Source of the DNA: Embiotoca jacksoni
Taxonomy: Eukaryota; Chordata; Actinopteri; Embiotocidae
Reading direction: 5' to 3'
Assembly: GCA_022577435.1 (NCBI GenBank)
Contig: JAKOON010000001.1
Span: 604,874-668,873, forward strand
Length of the DNA stretch: 64,000 nt
Each line of letters starts with the position of its first letter. The first letter of the stretch is position 1. A model generated the notes under the pieces. It did no database searches and had not been told where the DNA came from. It saw only the letters and a list, made by a program, of their open reading frames with translations. Positions 36,931 to 52,760 of the stretch are shown here, piece by piece. The position numbers and the translations under genes are program-made.

Positions 36931-38600
36931 AATATGACAAAAAAAATCATACTATAGCATGTCGTATAAAATATGATAAAAAAGTCATACTATCACATGT
37001 CGTCCAAAATATGACCAAAAAGTCATACTATAACATGTCGTCTAAAATATGACAAAAAAGTCATACTATAGCATGTCGTCTAAAATATGACAAAAAAGTC
37101 ATACTATAACATGTCGTCTAAAATATGACAAAAAAGTCAAACTATAGCATGTCGTCTAAAATATGATAAAAAAGTCATACTATAACATGTCGTCTAAAAT
37201 ATGACAAAAAAGTCATACTGTAACATGTCGTCTAAAATATGACAAAAAAGTCATACTATAGCAAGTCTTCTAAAATATGATAAAAAAAGTCACACTACAG
37301 CATGTCGTCTAAAATATGACAAAAAAGTCATACTATAGCATGTCTTCTCAAACATGATCAAAAAGTCATACTACAACATGTCGTCTAAAATATGACAAAA
37401 AAGTCATACTATAACATGTCGTCTAAAATATGATAAAAAAGTCATACTATAGCAAGTCGTCTAAAATATGATAAAAAAGTCATACTATAACATGTCGTCT
37501 AAAATATGACAAAAAAGTCATACTGTAACATGTCGTCTAAAATATGACAAAAATGTCATACTATAGCAAGTCTTCTAAAATATGATAAAAAAGTCATACT
37601 ATAGCAAGTCGTCTAAAATATGATAAAAAAGTCATACTATAACATGTCGTCTAAAATATGACAAAAAAGTCATACTATAGCAAGTCTTCTAAAATATGAT
37701 AAAAAAGTCACACTATAGCATGTCGTCTAAAATATGACAAAAAAGTCATACTATAGCATGTCTTCTCAAACATGATCAAAAACTCATACTACAACATGTC
37801 GTCTAAAATATGACAAAAAAGTCATACTATAGCATGTCTTCTAAAATATGATAAAAAAAGTCATACTATAGCATGTCGTATAAAATCTGATAAAAAAAAG
37901 TCATACTATAGCATGTCGTCTAAAATATGATAAAAAAAGTCATACTATCGCATGTCGTCTAAAATATGACAAAAAAGTCATACTATAGCATGTCGTATAA
38001 AATATGATAAAAAAGTCATACTATAGCATGTCGTATAAAATATGACCAAAAAGTCATACTATAACATGTCGTCTAAAATATGACAAAAAAATCATACTAT
38101 AGCATGTCGTATAAAATATGATAAAAAAGTCATACTATAGCATGTCGTATAAAATATGACCAAAAAGTCATACTATAACATGTCGTCTAAAATATGACAA
38201 AAAAAATCATACTATAGCATGTCGTATAAAATATGATAAAAAAGTCATACTATCACATGTCGTCCAAAATATGACCAAAAAGTCATACTATAACATGTCG
38301 TCTAAAATATGACAAAAAAGTCATACTATAGCATGTCGTCTAAAATATGACAAAAAAGTCATACTATAACATGTCGTCTAAAATATGACAAAAAAGTCAA
38401 ACTATAGCATGTCGTCTAAAATATGATAAAAAAGTCATACTATAACATGTCGTCTAAAATATGACAAAAAAGTCATACTGTAACATGTCGTCTAAAATAT
38501 GACAAAAAAGTCATACTATAGCAAGTCTTCTAAAATATGATAAAAAAGTCACACTACAGCATGTCGTCTAAAATATGACAAAAAAGTCATACTATAGCAT
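36541..38600 (+). repeat. Higher-order repeat: 1,260-bp unit, about 1.6 copies
   Basis: Lines 36661-37260 and 37921-38520 read identically over 600 bp at an offset of 1,260. The similarity extends left to about 36541 and right to about 37340/38600, with single-A indels in A tracts. Confidence 0.85.
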
Positions 38601-41600
38601 GTCTTCTCAAACATGATCAAAAAGTCATACTACAACATGTCGTCTAAAATATGACAAAAAAGTCATACTATAACATGTCGTCTAAAATATGACAAAAAAG
38701 TCATACTATAACATGTCGTCTAAAATATGACAAAAAAGTCATACTATAGCATGTCGTCTAAAATATGACAAAAAAGTCATACTATAGCATGTCGTCTAAA
38801 ATATGATAAAAAAGTCATACTATAGCATGTCGTATAAAATATGATAAAAAAGTCATACTATAGCATGTCGTCTAAAATATGATTAAAAAAAAAGTCATAC
38901 TATCGCATGTCGTCTAAAATATGACAAAAAAGTCATACTATAGCATGTCGTATAAAATATGATAAAAAAAGTCATACTATAGCATGTCGTATAAAATATG
39001 ACCAAAAAGTCATACTATAACATGTCGTCCAAAATATGACAAAAAAAAATCATACTATAGCATGTCGTATAAAATATGATAAAAAAGTCATACTATAACA
39101 TGTCGTCTAAAATATGACAAAAAAGTCATACTATAACATGTCGTCTAAAATATGATAAAAAAGTCATACTATAGCAAGTCGTCTAAAATATGATAAAAAA
39201 GTCATACTATAACATGTCGTCTAAAATATGACAAAAAAGTCATACTGTAACATGTCGTCTAAAATATGACAAAAAAGTCATACGATAGCAAGTCTTCTAA
39301 AATATGATAAAAAAGTCATACTATAGCAAGTCGTCTAAAATATGATAAAAAAGTCATACTATAACATGTCGTCTAAAATATGACAAAAAAAGTCATACTG
39401 TAACATGTCGTCTAAAATATGACAAAAAAGTCATACTATAGCAAGTCTTCTAAAATATGATAAAAAAGTCACACTATAGCATGTCGTCTAAAATATGACA
39501 AAAAAGTCATACTATAGCATGTCTTCTCAAACATGATCAAAAAGTCATACTACAACATGTCGTCTAAAATATGACAAAAAAGTCATACTGTAACATGTCG
39601 TATAAAATCTGATAAAAAAGTCATACTATAGCATGTCGTCTAAAATATGATAAAAAAAAGTCATACTATCGCATGTTGTCTAAAATATGACAAAAAAGTC
39701 ATACTATAGCATGTCGTATAAAATATGATAAAAAAGTCATACTATAGCATGTCGTATAAAATATGACCAAAAAGTCATACTATAACATGTCGTCTAAAAT
39801 ATGACAAAAAAAATCATACTATAGCATGTCGTATAAAATATGATAAAAAAGTCATACTATAACATGTCGTCTAAAATATGACAAAAAAGTCATACTATAG
39901 CATGTCGTCTAAAATATGATAAAAAAGTCATACTATAACATGTCGTCTAAAATATGACAAAAAAGTCATACTGTAACATGTCGTCTAAAATATGACAAAA
40001 AAGTCATACTATAGCAAGTCTTCTAAAATATGATAAAAAAGTCATACTATAGCAAGTCGTCTAAAATATGATAAAAAAGTCATACTATAACATGTCGTCT
40101 AAAATATGACAAAAAAGTCATACTGTAACATGTCGTCTAAAATATGACAAAAAAGTCATACTATAGCAAGTCTTCTAAAATATGATAAAAAAGTCACACT
40201 ATAGCATGTCGTCTAAAATATGACAAAAAAGTCATACTATAGCATGTCTTCTCAAACATGATCAAAAAGTCATACTACAACATGTCGTCTAAAATATGAC
40301 AAAAAAGTCATACTATAACATGTCGTCTAAAATATGACAAAAAAGTCATACTATAGCATGTCTTCTAAAATATGATAAAAAAGTCATACTATAGCATGTC
40401 GTATAAAATCTGATAAAAAAAAGTCATACTATAGCATGTCGTCTAAAATATGATAAAAAAAGTCATACTATCGCATGTCGTCTAAAATATGACAAAAAAG
40501 TCATACTATAGCATGTCGTATAAAATATGATAAAAAAGTCATACTATAGCATGTCGTATAAAATATGACCAAAAAGTCATACTATAACATGTCGTCTAAA
40601 ATATGACAAAAAAAATCATACTATAGCATGTCGTATAAAATATGATAAAAAAGTCATACTATAGCATGTCGTCTAAAATATGATAAAAAAGTCATACTAT
40701 AGCATGTCGTCCAAAATATGATAAAAAAGTCATGCTATAGCATGTCGTCTAAAATATGATAAAAAAGTCATACTACAGCATGTCGTCTAAAATATGATTA
40801 AAAAGTCATACTATAACATGTCGTCTAAAATATGACAAAAAAAATCATACTATAGCATGTCGTCTAAAATATGATAAAAAAGTCATACTATAGCATGTCG
40901 TATAAAATATGACCAAAAAGTCATACTATAACATGTCGTATAAAATATGATAAAAAAAATCATACTATAGCATGTCGTCTAAAATATGATAAAAAAAAGT
41001 CATACTATCGCATGTCGTCTAAAATATGACAAAAAAGTCATACTATAGCATGTCGTATAAAATATGATAAAAAAGTCATACTATAGCATGTCGTATAAAA
41101 TATGATAAAAAAAGTCATACTATCGCATGTCGTCTAAAATATGACAAAAAAGTCATACTATAGCATGTCGTATAAAATATGATAAAAAAGTCATACTATA
41201 GCATGTCGTATAAAATATGACCAAAAAGTCATACGATAACATGTCGTCTAAAATATGACAAAAAAAATGTCATACTATAGCATGTCGTATAAAATATGAA
41301 AAAAAAAAGTCATACTATAGCATGTCGTATAAAATATGATAAAAAAGTCATACTATAGCATGTCGTCTAAAATATGATAAAAAAAAGTCATACTATCGCA
41401 TGTCGTCTAAAATATGACAAAAAAGTCATACTATAGCATGTCGTATAAAATATGATAAAAAAGTCATACTATAGCATGTCGTATAAAATATGACCAAAAA
41501 GTCATACTATAACATGTCGTATAAAATATGATAAAAAAGTCATACTATAGCATGTCTTCTAAAATATGACAAAAAAGTCATACTATAACATGTCGTCTAA

Positions 41601-43860
41601 AATATGACAAAAAAGTCATACTATAGCATGTCTTCTAAAATATGACAAAAAAGTCATACTATAGCATGTCTTCTAAAATATGACAAAAAAGTCATACTAT
41701 AACATGTCGTCTAAAATATGACAAAAAAGTCATACTATAGCACGTCTTCTAAAATATGATAAAAAAGTCATACTATAACATGTCGTCTAAAATATGATAA
41801 AAAAAGTCATACTATAGCATGTCGTCTAAAATATGACAAAAAAGTCATACTATAGCATGTCGTCTAAAATATGATAAAAAAGTCATACAAAACATGTCGT
41901 CTAAAATATGATAAAAAAAGTCATGCTATAGCATGTCGTCTAAAATATGATAAAAAAGTCATACTATAACGTCGTCTAAAATATGACAAAAAAGTCATAC
42001 TATAGCATGTCGTCTAAAATATGATAAAAAAAGTCATACTATAGCATGTCTTCTAAAATATGATAAAAAAAAAGTCATACTATAGCATGTCTTCTAAAAT
42101 ATGATAAAAAAAGTCATACTATAACATGTCGTCTAAAATATGACAAAAAAGTCATACTATAACATGTCGTCTAAAATATGATAAAAAAGTCATACTATAA
42201 CATGTCGTCTAAAATATGACAAAAAAGTCATACTATAACATGTCGTCTAAAATATGACAAAAAAGTCATACTATAGCATGTCGTCTAAAATATGATAAAA
42301 AAGTCATACTATAGCAAGTCGTCTAAAATATGATAAAAAAGTCATACTATAACATGTCGTCTAAAATATGACAAAAAAGTCATACTGTAACATGTCGTCT
42401 AAAATATGACAAAAAAGTCATACTATAGCAAGTCTTCTAAAATATGATAAAAAAGTCACACTATAGCATGTCGTCTAAAATATGACAAAAAAGTCATACT
42501 ATAGCATGTCTTCTCAAACATGATCAAAAAGTCATACTACAACATGTCGTCTAAAATATGACAAAAAAGTCATACTATAACATGTCGTCTAAAATATGAC
42601 AAAAAAGTCATACTATAGCATGTCGTCTAAAATATGACAAAAAAGTCATACTATAGCATGTCTTCTAAAATATGATAAAAAAGTCATACTATAGCATGTC
42701 GTATAAAATCTGATAAAAAAGTCATACTATAGCATGTCGTCTAAAATATGATAAAAAAAAGTCATACTATCGCATGTCGTCTAAAATATGACAAAAAAGT
42801 CATACTATAGCATGTCGTATAAAATATGATAAAAAAGTCATACTATAGCATGTCGTCTAAAATATGACAAAAAAGTCATACTATAACATGTCGTCTAAAA
42901 TATGACAAAAAAGTCATACTATAACATGTCGTCTAAAATATGACAAAAAAGTCATACTATAGCATGTCGTCTAAAATATGACAAAAAAGTCATACTATAG
43001 CATGTCTTCTAAAATATGATAAAAAAAAGTCATACTATAGCATGTCGTATAAAATCTGATAAAAAAAGTCATACTATAGCATGTCGTCTAAAATATGACA
43101 TAAAAGTCATACTATAGCATGTCGTATAAAATATGATAAAAAAGTCACACTATAGCATGTCGTATAAAATATGATAAAAAAGTCACACTATAGCATGTCG
43201 TCTAGAATATGATAAAAAAAGTCATACTATCACATGTCGTCCAAAATATGACCAAAAAGTCATACTATAACATGTCGTCTAAAATATGACAAAAAAGTCA
43301 TACTATAGCATGTCGTCTAAAATATGACAAAAAAGTCATACTATAACATGTCGTCTAAAATATGACAAAAAAGTCAAACTATAGCATGTCGTCTAAAATA
43401 TGATAAAAAAGTCATACTATAGCATGTCGTCTAAAATATCACAAAAAAGTCATACTATAGCATGTTTTCTAAAATATGATAAAAAAGTCATACTATAACA
43501 TGTCGTCTAAAATATGACAAAAAAGTCATACTGTAGCATGTCGTCTAAAATATGATAAAAAAGTCATACTATAGCATGTCGTCTAAAATATGACAAAAAA
43601 GTCATACTATAGCATGTTTTCTAAAATATGATAAAAAAGTCATACTATAACATGTCGTCTAAAATATGACAAAAAAGTCATACTATAGCATGTCTTCTAA
43701 AATATGATAAAAAAGTCATACTGTAACATGTTGTCTAAAATATGACAAAAAAGTCATACTATAGCAAGTCTTCTAAAATATGATAAAAAAGTCATACTAT
43801 AGCAAGTCGTCTAAAATATGATAAAAAAGTCATACTATAACATGTCGTCTAAAATATGAC

Positions 43861-46800
43861 AAAAAAGTCATACTGTAACATGTCGTCTAAAATATGACAA
43901 AAAGTCATACTATAGCAAGTCTTCTAAAATATGATAAAAAAGTCACACTATAGCATGTCGTCTAAAATATGACAAAAAAGTCATACTATAGCATGTCTTC
44001 TCAAACATGATCAAAAAGTCATACTACAACATGTCGTCTAAAATATGACAAAAAAGTCATACTATAACATGTCGTCTAAAATATGACAAAAAAGTCATAC
44101 TATAACATGTCGTCTAAAATATGACAAAAAAGTCATACTATAGCATGTCGTCTAAAATATGACAAAAAAGTCATACTATAGCATGTCTTCTAAAATATGA
44201 TAAAAAAAGTCATACTATAGCATGTCGTATAAAATCTGATAAAAAAAGTCATACTATAGCATGTCGTCTAAAATATGATAAAAAAAGTCATACTATCGCA
44301 TGTCGTCTAAAATATGACAAAAAAGTCATACTATAGCATGTCGTATAAAATATGATAAAAAAGTCATACTATAGCATGTCGTATAAAATATGACCAAAAA
44401 GTCATACTATAACATGTCGTCTAAAATATGACAAAAAAATCATACTATAGCATGTCGTATAAAATATGATAAAAAAGTCATACTATAGCATGTCGTATAA
44501 AATATGACCAAAAAGTCATACTATAACATGTCGTCTAAAATATGACAAAAAAAATCATACTATAGCATGTCGTATAAAATATGATAAAAAAGTCATACTA
44601 TAACATGTCGTCTAAAATATGACAAAAAAAATCATACTATAGCATGTCGTATAAAATATGATAAAAAAGTCATACTATAGCATGTCGTATAAAATATGAG
44701 AAAAAAGTCATACCATAGCATGTCGTATAAAATATGATAAAAAAGTCATACTGTAGCATGTCGTATAAAATATGACCAAAAAGTCATACTATAACATGTC
44801 GTCTAAAATATGACATAAAAGTCATACTATAGCATGTCGTATAAAATATGATAAAAAAGTCACACTATAGCATGTCGTATAAAATATGATAAAAAAGTCA
44901 CACTATAGCATGTCGTCCAGAATATGATAAAAAAGTCATATTATCACATGTCGTCCAAAATATGACCAAAAAGTCATACTATAACATGTTGTCTAAAATA
45001 TGACAAAAAAGTCATACTATAGCATGTCGTCTAAAATATGACCAAAAAGTCATACTATAACATGTCGTCTAAAATATGACAAAAAAGTCATACTATAGCA
45101 TGTCGTCTAAAATATGACAAAAAAGTCATACTATAGCATGTCGTCTAAAATATGATAAAAAAGTCATACTATAGCAAGTCGTCTAAAATATGATAAAAAA
45201 GTCATACTATAACATGTCGTCTAAAATATGACAAAAAAGTCATACTGTAACATGTCGTCTAAAATATGACAAAAAAGTCATACTATAGCAAGTCTTCTAA
45301 AATATGATAAAAAAGTCACACTATAGCATGTCGTCTAAAATATGACAAAAAAGTCATACTATAGCATGTCGTCTAAAATATGACAAAAAAGTCATACTAT
45401 AGCATGTCGTATAAAATCTGATAAAAAAGTCATACTATAGCATGTCTTTTAAAATATGATAAAAAAGTCATACTATAGCATGTCGTATAAAATCTGATAA
45501 AAAAGTCATACTATAGCATGTCGTCTAAAATATGATAAAAAAAAGTCATACTATCGCATGTCGTCTAAAATATGACAAAAAAGTCATACTATAGCATGTC
45601 GTATAAAATATGATAAAAAAGTCATACTATAGCATGTCGTATAAAATATGACCAAAAAGTCATACTATAACATGTCTAAAATATGACAAAACAAAATCAT
45701 ACTATAGCATGTCGTATAAAATATGATAAAAAAAAGTCATACTATAGCATGTCGTCTAAAATATGACAAAAAAGTCATACTATAACATGTCGTCTAAAAT
45801 ATGACAAAAAAGTCAAACTATAGCATGTCGTCTAAAATATGATAAAAAAGTCATACTATAGCATGTCGTCTAAAATATCACAAAAAAGTCATACTATAGA
45901 ATGTTTTCTAAAATATGATAAAAAAGTCATACTATAACATGTCGTCTAAAATATGACAAAAAAGTCATACTATAGCATGTCGTCTAAAATATGATAAAAA
46001 AGTCATACTATAGCAAGTCGTCTAAAATATGATAAAAAAGTCATACTATAACATGTCGTCTAAAATATGACAAAAAAGTCATACTGTAACATGTCGTCTA
46101 AAATATGACAAAAAAGTCATACTATAGCAAGTCTTCTAAAATATGATAAAAAAGTCACACTATAGCATGTCGTCTAAAATATGACAAAAAAGTCATACTA
46201 TAGCATGTCTTCTCAAACATGATCAAAAAGTCATACTACAACATGTCGTCTAAAATATGACAAAAAAGTCATACTATAACATGTCGTCTAAAATATGACA
46301 AAAAAGTCATACTATAGCATGTCGTCTAAAATATGACAAAAAAGTCATACTATAGCATGTCTTCTAAAATATGATAAAAAAGTCATACTATAGCATGTCG
46401 TATAAAATCTGATAAAAAAGTCATACTATAGCATGTCGTCTAAAATATGATAAAAAAAAGTCATACTATCGCATGTCGTCTAAAATATGACAAAAAAGTC
46501 ATACTATAGCATGTCGTATAAAATATGATAAAAAAGTCATACTATAGCATGTCGTATAAAATATGACCAAAAAGTCATACTATAACATGTCGTCTAAAAT
46601 ATGACAAAAAAAATCATACTATAGCATGTCGTATAAAATATGATAAAAAAGTCATACTATAACATGTCGTCTAAAATATGACAAAAAAGTCATACTATAA
46701 CATGTCGTCTAAAATATGATAAAAAAGTCATACTATAGCAAGTCGTCTAAAATATGATAAAAAAGTCATACTATAACATGTCGTCTAAAATATGACAAAA

Positions 46801-49800
46801 AAGTCATACTGTAACATGTCGTCTAAAATATGACAAAAAAGTCATACGATAGCAAGTCTTCTAAAATATGATAAAAAAGTCATACTATAACATGTCGTCT
46901 AAAATATGAAAAAAAAGTCATACTGTAACATGTCGTCTAAAATATGACAAAAAAGTCATACTATAGCATGTCGTCTAAAATATGACAAAAAAGTCATACT
47001 ATAACATGTCGTCTAAAATATGACAAAAAAGTCATACTATAGCATGTCGTCTAAAATATGACAAAAAAGTCATACTATAGCATGTCTTCTAAAATATGAT
47101 AAAAAAGTCATACTATAGCATGTCGTATAAAATCTGATAAAAAAAAGTCATACTATAGCATGTCGTCTAAAATATGATAAAAAAAGTCATACTATCGCAT
47201 GTCGTCTAAAATATGACAAAAAAGTCATACTATAGCATGTCGTATAAAATATGATAAAAAAGTCATACTATAGCATGTCGTATAAAATATGACCAAAAAG
47301 TCATACTGTAACATGTCGTCTAAAATATGACAAAAAAATCATACTATAGCATGTCGTATAAAATATGATAAAAAAGTCATACTATAGCATGTCGTATAAA
47401 ATATGACCAAAAAGTCATACTATAACATGTCGTCTAAAATATGACAAAAAAAATCATACTATAGCATGTCGTATAAAATATGATAAAAAAGTCATACTAT
47501 AGCATGTCGTATAAAATATGAGAAAAAAGTCATGCCATAGCATGTCGTATAAAATATGATAAAAAAGTCATACTATAACATGTCGTCTAAAATATGACAA
47601 AAAAGTCATACTATAGCATGTCGTCTAAAATATGATAAAAAAGTCATACTATAGCAAGTCGTCTAAAATATGACCAAAAAGTCATACTATAACATGTCGT
47701 CTAAAATATGACAAAAAAGTCATACTATAGCATGTCGTCTAAAATATGACAAAAAAGTCATACTATAACATGTCGTCTAAAATATGACAAAAAAGTCAAA
47801 CTATAGCATGTCGTCTAAAATATGACAAAAAAGTCAAACTATAGCATGTCGTCTAAAATATGACAAAAAAGTCATACTATCGCATGTCGTCTAAAATATG
47901 ACAAAAAAGTCATACTATAGCATGTCGTATAAAATATGATAAAAAAGTCATACTATAGCAAGTCGTCTAAAATATGACCAAAAAGTCATACTATAACATG
48001 TCGTCTAAAATATGACAAAAAAGTCATACTATAGCATGTCGTATAAAATATGATAAAAAAGTCATACTATAACATGTCGTCTAAAATATGACAAAAAAGT
48101 CATACTATAACATGTCGTCTAAAATATGATAAAAAAGTCATACTATAGCAAGTCGTCTAAAATATGATAAAAAAGTCATACTATAACATGTCGTCTAAAA
48201 TATGACAAAAAAGTCATACTGTAACATGTCGTCTAAAATATGACAAAAATGTCATACTATAGCAAGTCTTCTAAAATATGATAAAAAAGTCATACTATAG
48301 CAAGTCGTCTAAAATATGACAAAAAAGTCATACTGTAACATGTCGTCTAAAATATGACAAAAAGTCATACTATAGCAAGTCTTCTAAAATATGATAAAAA
48401 AGTCACACTATAGCATGTCGTCTAAAATATGACAAAAAAGTCATACTATAGCATGTCTTCTCAAACATGATCAAAAAGTCATACTACAACATGTCGTCTA
48501 AAATATGACAAAAAAGTCATACTATAACATGTCGTCTAAAATATGACAAAAAAGTCATACTATAACATGTCGTCTAAAATATGACAAAAAAGTCATACTA
48601 TAGCATGTCGTCTAAAATATGACAAAAAAGTCATACTATAGCATGTCTTCTAAAATATGATAAAAAAAGTCATACTATAGCATGTCGTATAAAATCTGAT
48701 AAAAAAAGTCATACTATAGCATGTCGTCTAAAATATGATAAAAAAAGTCATACTATCGCATGTCGTCTAAAATATGACAAAAAAGTCATACTATAGCATG
48801 TCGTATAAAATATGATAAAAAAGTCATACTATAGCATGTCGTATAAAATATGACCAAAAAGTCATACTATAACATGTCGTCTAAAATATGACAAAAAAAT
48901 CATACTATAGCATGTCGTATAAAATATGATAAAAAAGTCATACTATAGCATGTCGTATAAAATATGACCAAAAAGTCATACTATAACATGTCGTCTAAAA
49001 TATGACAAAAAAAATCATACTATAGCATGTCGTATAAAATATGATAAAAAAGTCATACTATAACATGTCGTCTAAAATATGACAAAAAAAATCATACTAT
49101 AGCATGTCGTATAAAATATGATAAAAAAGTCATACTATAGCATGTCGTATAAAATATGAGAAAAAAGTCATACCATAGCATGTCGTATAAAATATGATAA
49201 AAAAGTCATACTGTAGCATGTCGTATAAAATATGACCAAAAAGTCATACTATAACATGTCGTCTAAAATATGACATAAAAGTCATACTATAGCATGTCGT
49301 ATAAAATATGATAAAAAAGTCACACTATAGCATGTCGTATAAAATATGATAAAAAAGTCACACTATAGCATGTCGTCCAGAATATGATAAAAAAGTCATA
49401 TTATCACATGTCGTCCAAAATATGACCAAAAAGTCATACTATAACATGTTGTCTAAAATATGACAAAAAAGTCATACTATAGCATGTCGTCTAAAATATG
49501 ACCAAAAAGTCATACTATAACATGTCGTCTAAAATATGACAAAAAAGTCATACTATAGCATGTCGTCTAAAATATGACAAAAAAGTCATACTATAGCATG
49601 TCGTCTAAAATATGATAAAAAAGTCATACTATAGCAAGTCGTCTAAAATATGATAAAAAAGTCATACTATAACATGTCGTCTAAAATATGACAAAAAAGT
49701 CATACTGTAACATGTCGTCTAAAATATGACAAAAAAGTCATACTATAGCAAGTCTTCTAAAATATGATAAAAAAGTCACACTATAGCATGTCGTCTAAAA

Positions 49801-52760
49801 TATGACAAAAAAGTCATACTATAGCATGTCGTCTAAAATATGACAAAAAAGTCATACTATAGCATGTCGTATAAAATCTGATAAAAAAGTCATACTATAG
49901 CATGTCTTTTAAAATATGATAAAAAAGTCATACTATAGCATGTCGTATAAAATCTGATAAAAAAGTCATACTATAGCATGTCGTCTAAAATATGATAAAA
50001 AAAAGTCATACTATCGCATGTCGTCTAAAATATGACAAAAAAGTCATACTATAGCATGTCGTATAAAATATGATAAAAAAGTCATACTATAGCATGTCGT
50101 ATAAAATATGACCAAAAAGTCATACTATAACATGTCTAAAATATGACAAAACAAAATCATACTATAGCATGTCGTATAAAATATGATAAAAAAAAGTCAT
50201 ACTATAGCATGTCGTCTAAAATATGACAAAAAAGTCATACTATAACATGTCGTCTAAAATATGACAAAAAAGTCAAACTATAGCATGTCGTCTAAAATAT
50301 GATAAAAAAGTCATACTATAGCATGTCGTCTAAAATATCACAAAAAAGTCATACTATAGAATGTTTTCTAAAATATGATAAAAAAGTCATACTATAACAT
50401 GTCGTCTAAAATATGACAAAAAAGTCATACTATAGCATGTCGTCTAAAATATGATAAAAAAGTCATACTATAGCAAGTCGTCTAAAATATGATAAAAAAG
50501 TCATACTATAACATGTCGTCTAAAATATGACAAAAAAGTCATACTGTAACATGTCGTCTAAAATATGACAAAAAAGTCATACTATAGCAAGTCTTCTAAA
50601 ATATGATAAAAAAGTCACACTATAGCATGTCGTCTAAAATATGACAAAAAAGTCATACTATAGCATGTCTTCTCAAACATGATCAAAAAGTCATACTACA
50701 ACATGTCGTCTAAAATATGACAAAAAAGTCATACTATAACATGTCGTCTAAAATATGACAAAAAAGTCATACTATAGCATGTCGTCTAAAATATGACAAA
50801 AAAGTCATACTATAGCATGTCTTCTAAAATATGATAAAAAAGTCATACTATAGCATGTCGTATAAAATCTGATAAAAAAGTCATACTATAGCATGTCGTC
50901 TAAAATATGATAAAAAAAAGTCATACTATCGCATGTCGTCTAAAATATGACAAAAAAGTCATACTATAGCATGTCGTATAAAATATGATAAAAAAGTCAT
51001 ACTATAGCATGTCGTATAAAATATGACCAAAAAGTCATACTATAACATGTCGTCTAAAATATGACAAAAAAAATCATACTATAGCATGTCGTATAAAATA
51101 TGATAAAAAAGTCATACTATAACATGTCGTCTAAAATATGACAAAAAAGTCATACTATAACATGTCGTCTAAAATATGATAAAAAAGTCATACTATAGCA
51201 AGTCGTCTAAAATATGATAAAAAAGTCATACTATAACATGTCGTCTAAAATATGACAAAAAAGTCATACTGTAACATGTCGTCTAAAATATGACAAAAAA
51301 GTCATACGATAGCAAGTCTTCTAAAATATGATAAAAAAGTCATACTATAACATGTCGTCTAAAATATGAAAAAAAAGTCATACTGTAACATGTCGTCTAA
51401 AATATGACAAAAAAGTCATACTATAGCATGTCGTCTAAAATATGACAAAAAAGTCATACTATAACATGTCGTCTAAAATATGACAAAAAAGTCATACTAT
51501 AGCATGTCGTCTAAAATATGACAAAAAAGTCATACTATAGCATGTCTTCTAAAATATGATAAAAAAGTCATACTATAGCATGTCGTATAAAATCTGATAA
51601 AAAAAAGTCATACTATAGCATGTCGTCTAAAATATGATAAAAAAAGTCATACTATCGCATGTCGTCTAAAATATGACAAAAAAGTCATACTATAGCATGT
51701 CGTATAAAATATGATAAAAAAGTCATACTATAGCATGTCGTATAAAATATGACCAAAAAGTCATACTGTAACATGTCGTCTAAAATATGACAAAAAAATC
51801 ATACTATAGCATGTCGTATAAAATATGATAAAAAAGTCATACTATAGCATGTCGTATAAAATATGACCAAAAAGTCATACTATAACATGTCGTCTAAAAT
51901 ATGACAAAAAAAATCATACTATAGCATGTCGTATAAAATATGATAAAAAAGTCATACTATAGCATGTCGTATAAAATATGAGAAAAAAGTCATGCCATAG
52001 CATGTCGTATAAAATATGATAAAAAAGTCATACTATAACATGTCGTCTAAAATATGACAAAAAAGTCATACTATAGCATGTCGTCTAAAATATGATAAAA
52101 AAGTCATACTATAGCAAGTCGTCTAAAATATGACCAAAAAGTCATACTATAACATGTCGTCTAAAATATGACAAAAAAGTCATACTATAGCATGTCGTCT
52201 AAAATATGACAAAAAAGTCATACTATAACATGTCGTCTAAAATATGACAAAAAAGTCAAACTATAGCATGTCGTCTAAAATATGACAAAAAAGTCAAACT
52301 ATAGCATGTCGTCTAAAATATGACAAAAAAGTCATACTATCGCATGTCGTCTAAAATATGACAAAAAAGTCATACTATAGCATGTCGTATAAAATATGAT
52401 AAAAAAGTCATACTATAGCAAGTCGTCTAAAATATGACCAAAAAGTCATACTATAACATGTCGTCTAAAATATGACAAAAAAGTCATACTATAGCATGTC
52501 GTATAAAATATGATAAAAAAGTCATACTATAACATGTCGTCTAAAATATGACAAAAAAGTCATACTATAACATGTCGTCTAAAATATGATAAAAAAGTCA
52601 TACTATAGCAAGTCGTCTAAAATATGATAAAAAAGTCATACTATAACATGTCGTCTAAAATATGACAAAAAAGTCATACTGTAACATGTCGTCTAAAATA
52701 TGACAAAAATGTCATACTATAGCAAGTCTTCTAAAATATGATAAAAAAGTCATACTATAG
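43861..52760 (+). repeat. Tandem duplication of a 4,460-bp satellite block
   Basis: Rare marker variants in the first block recur exactly 4,460 bp later: the short A5 monomer near 43900/48360, the TTCTCAAACATG monomers at 44002/48462 and 46214/50674, TATAGAATG at 45895/50355, and CATGCCATAG at 47531/51991. All positions I compared agree in spacing, including A-tract lengths. The two copies are about 43861-48320 and 48321-52760, each about 117 monomers. Such close identity implies a very recent duplication or an assembly artefact. Confidence 0.88.
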
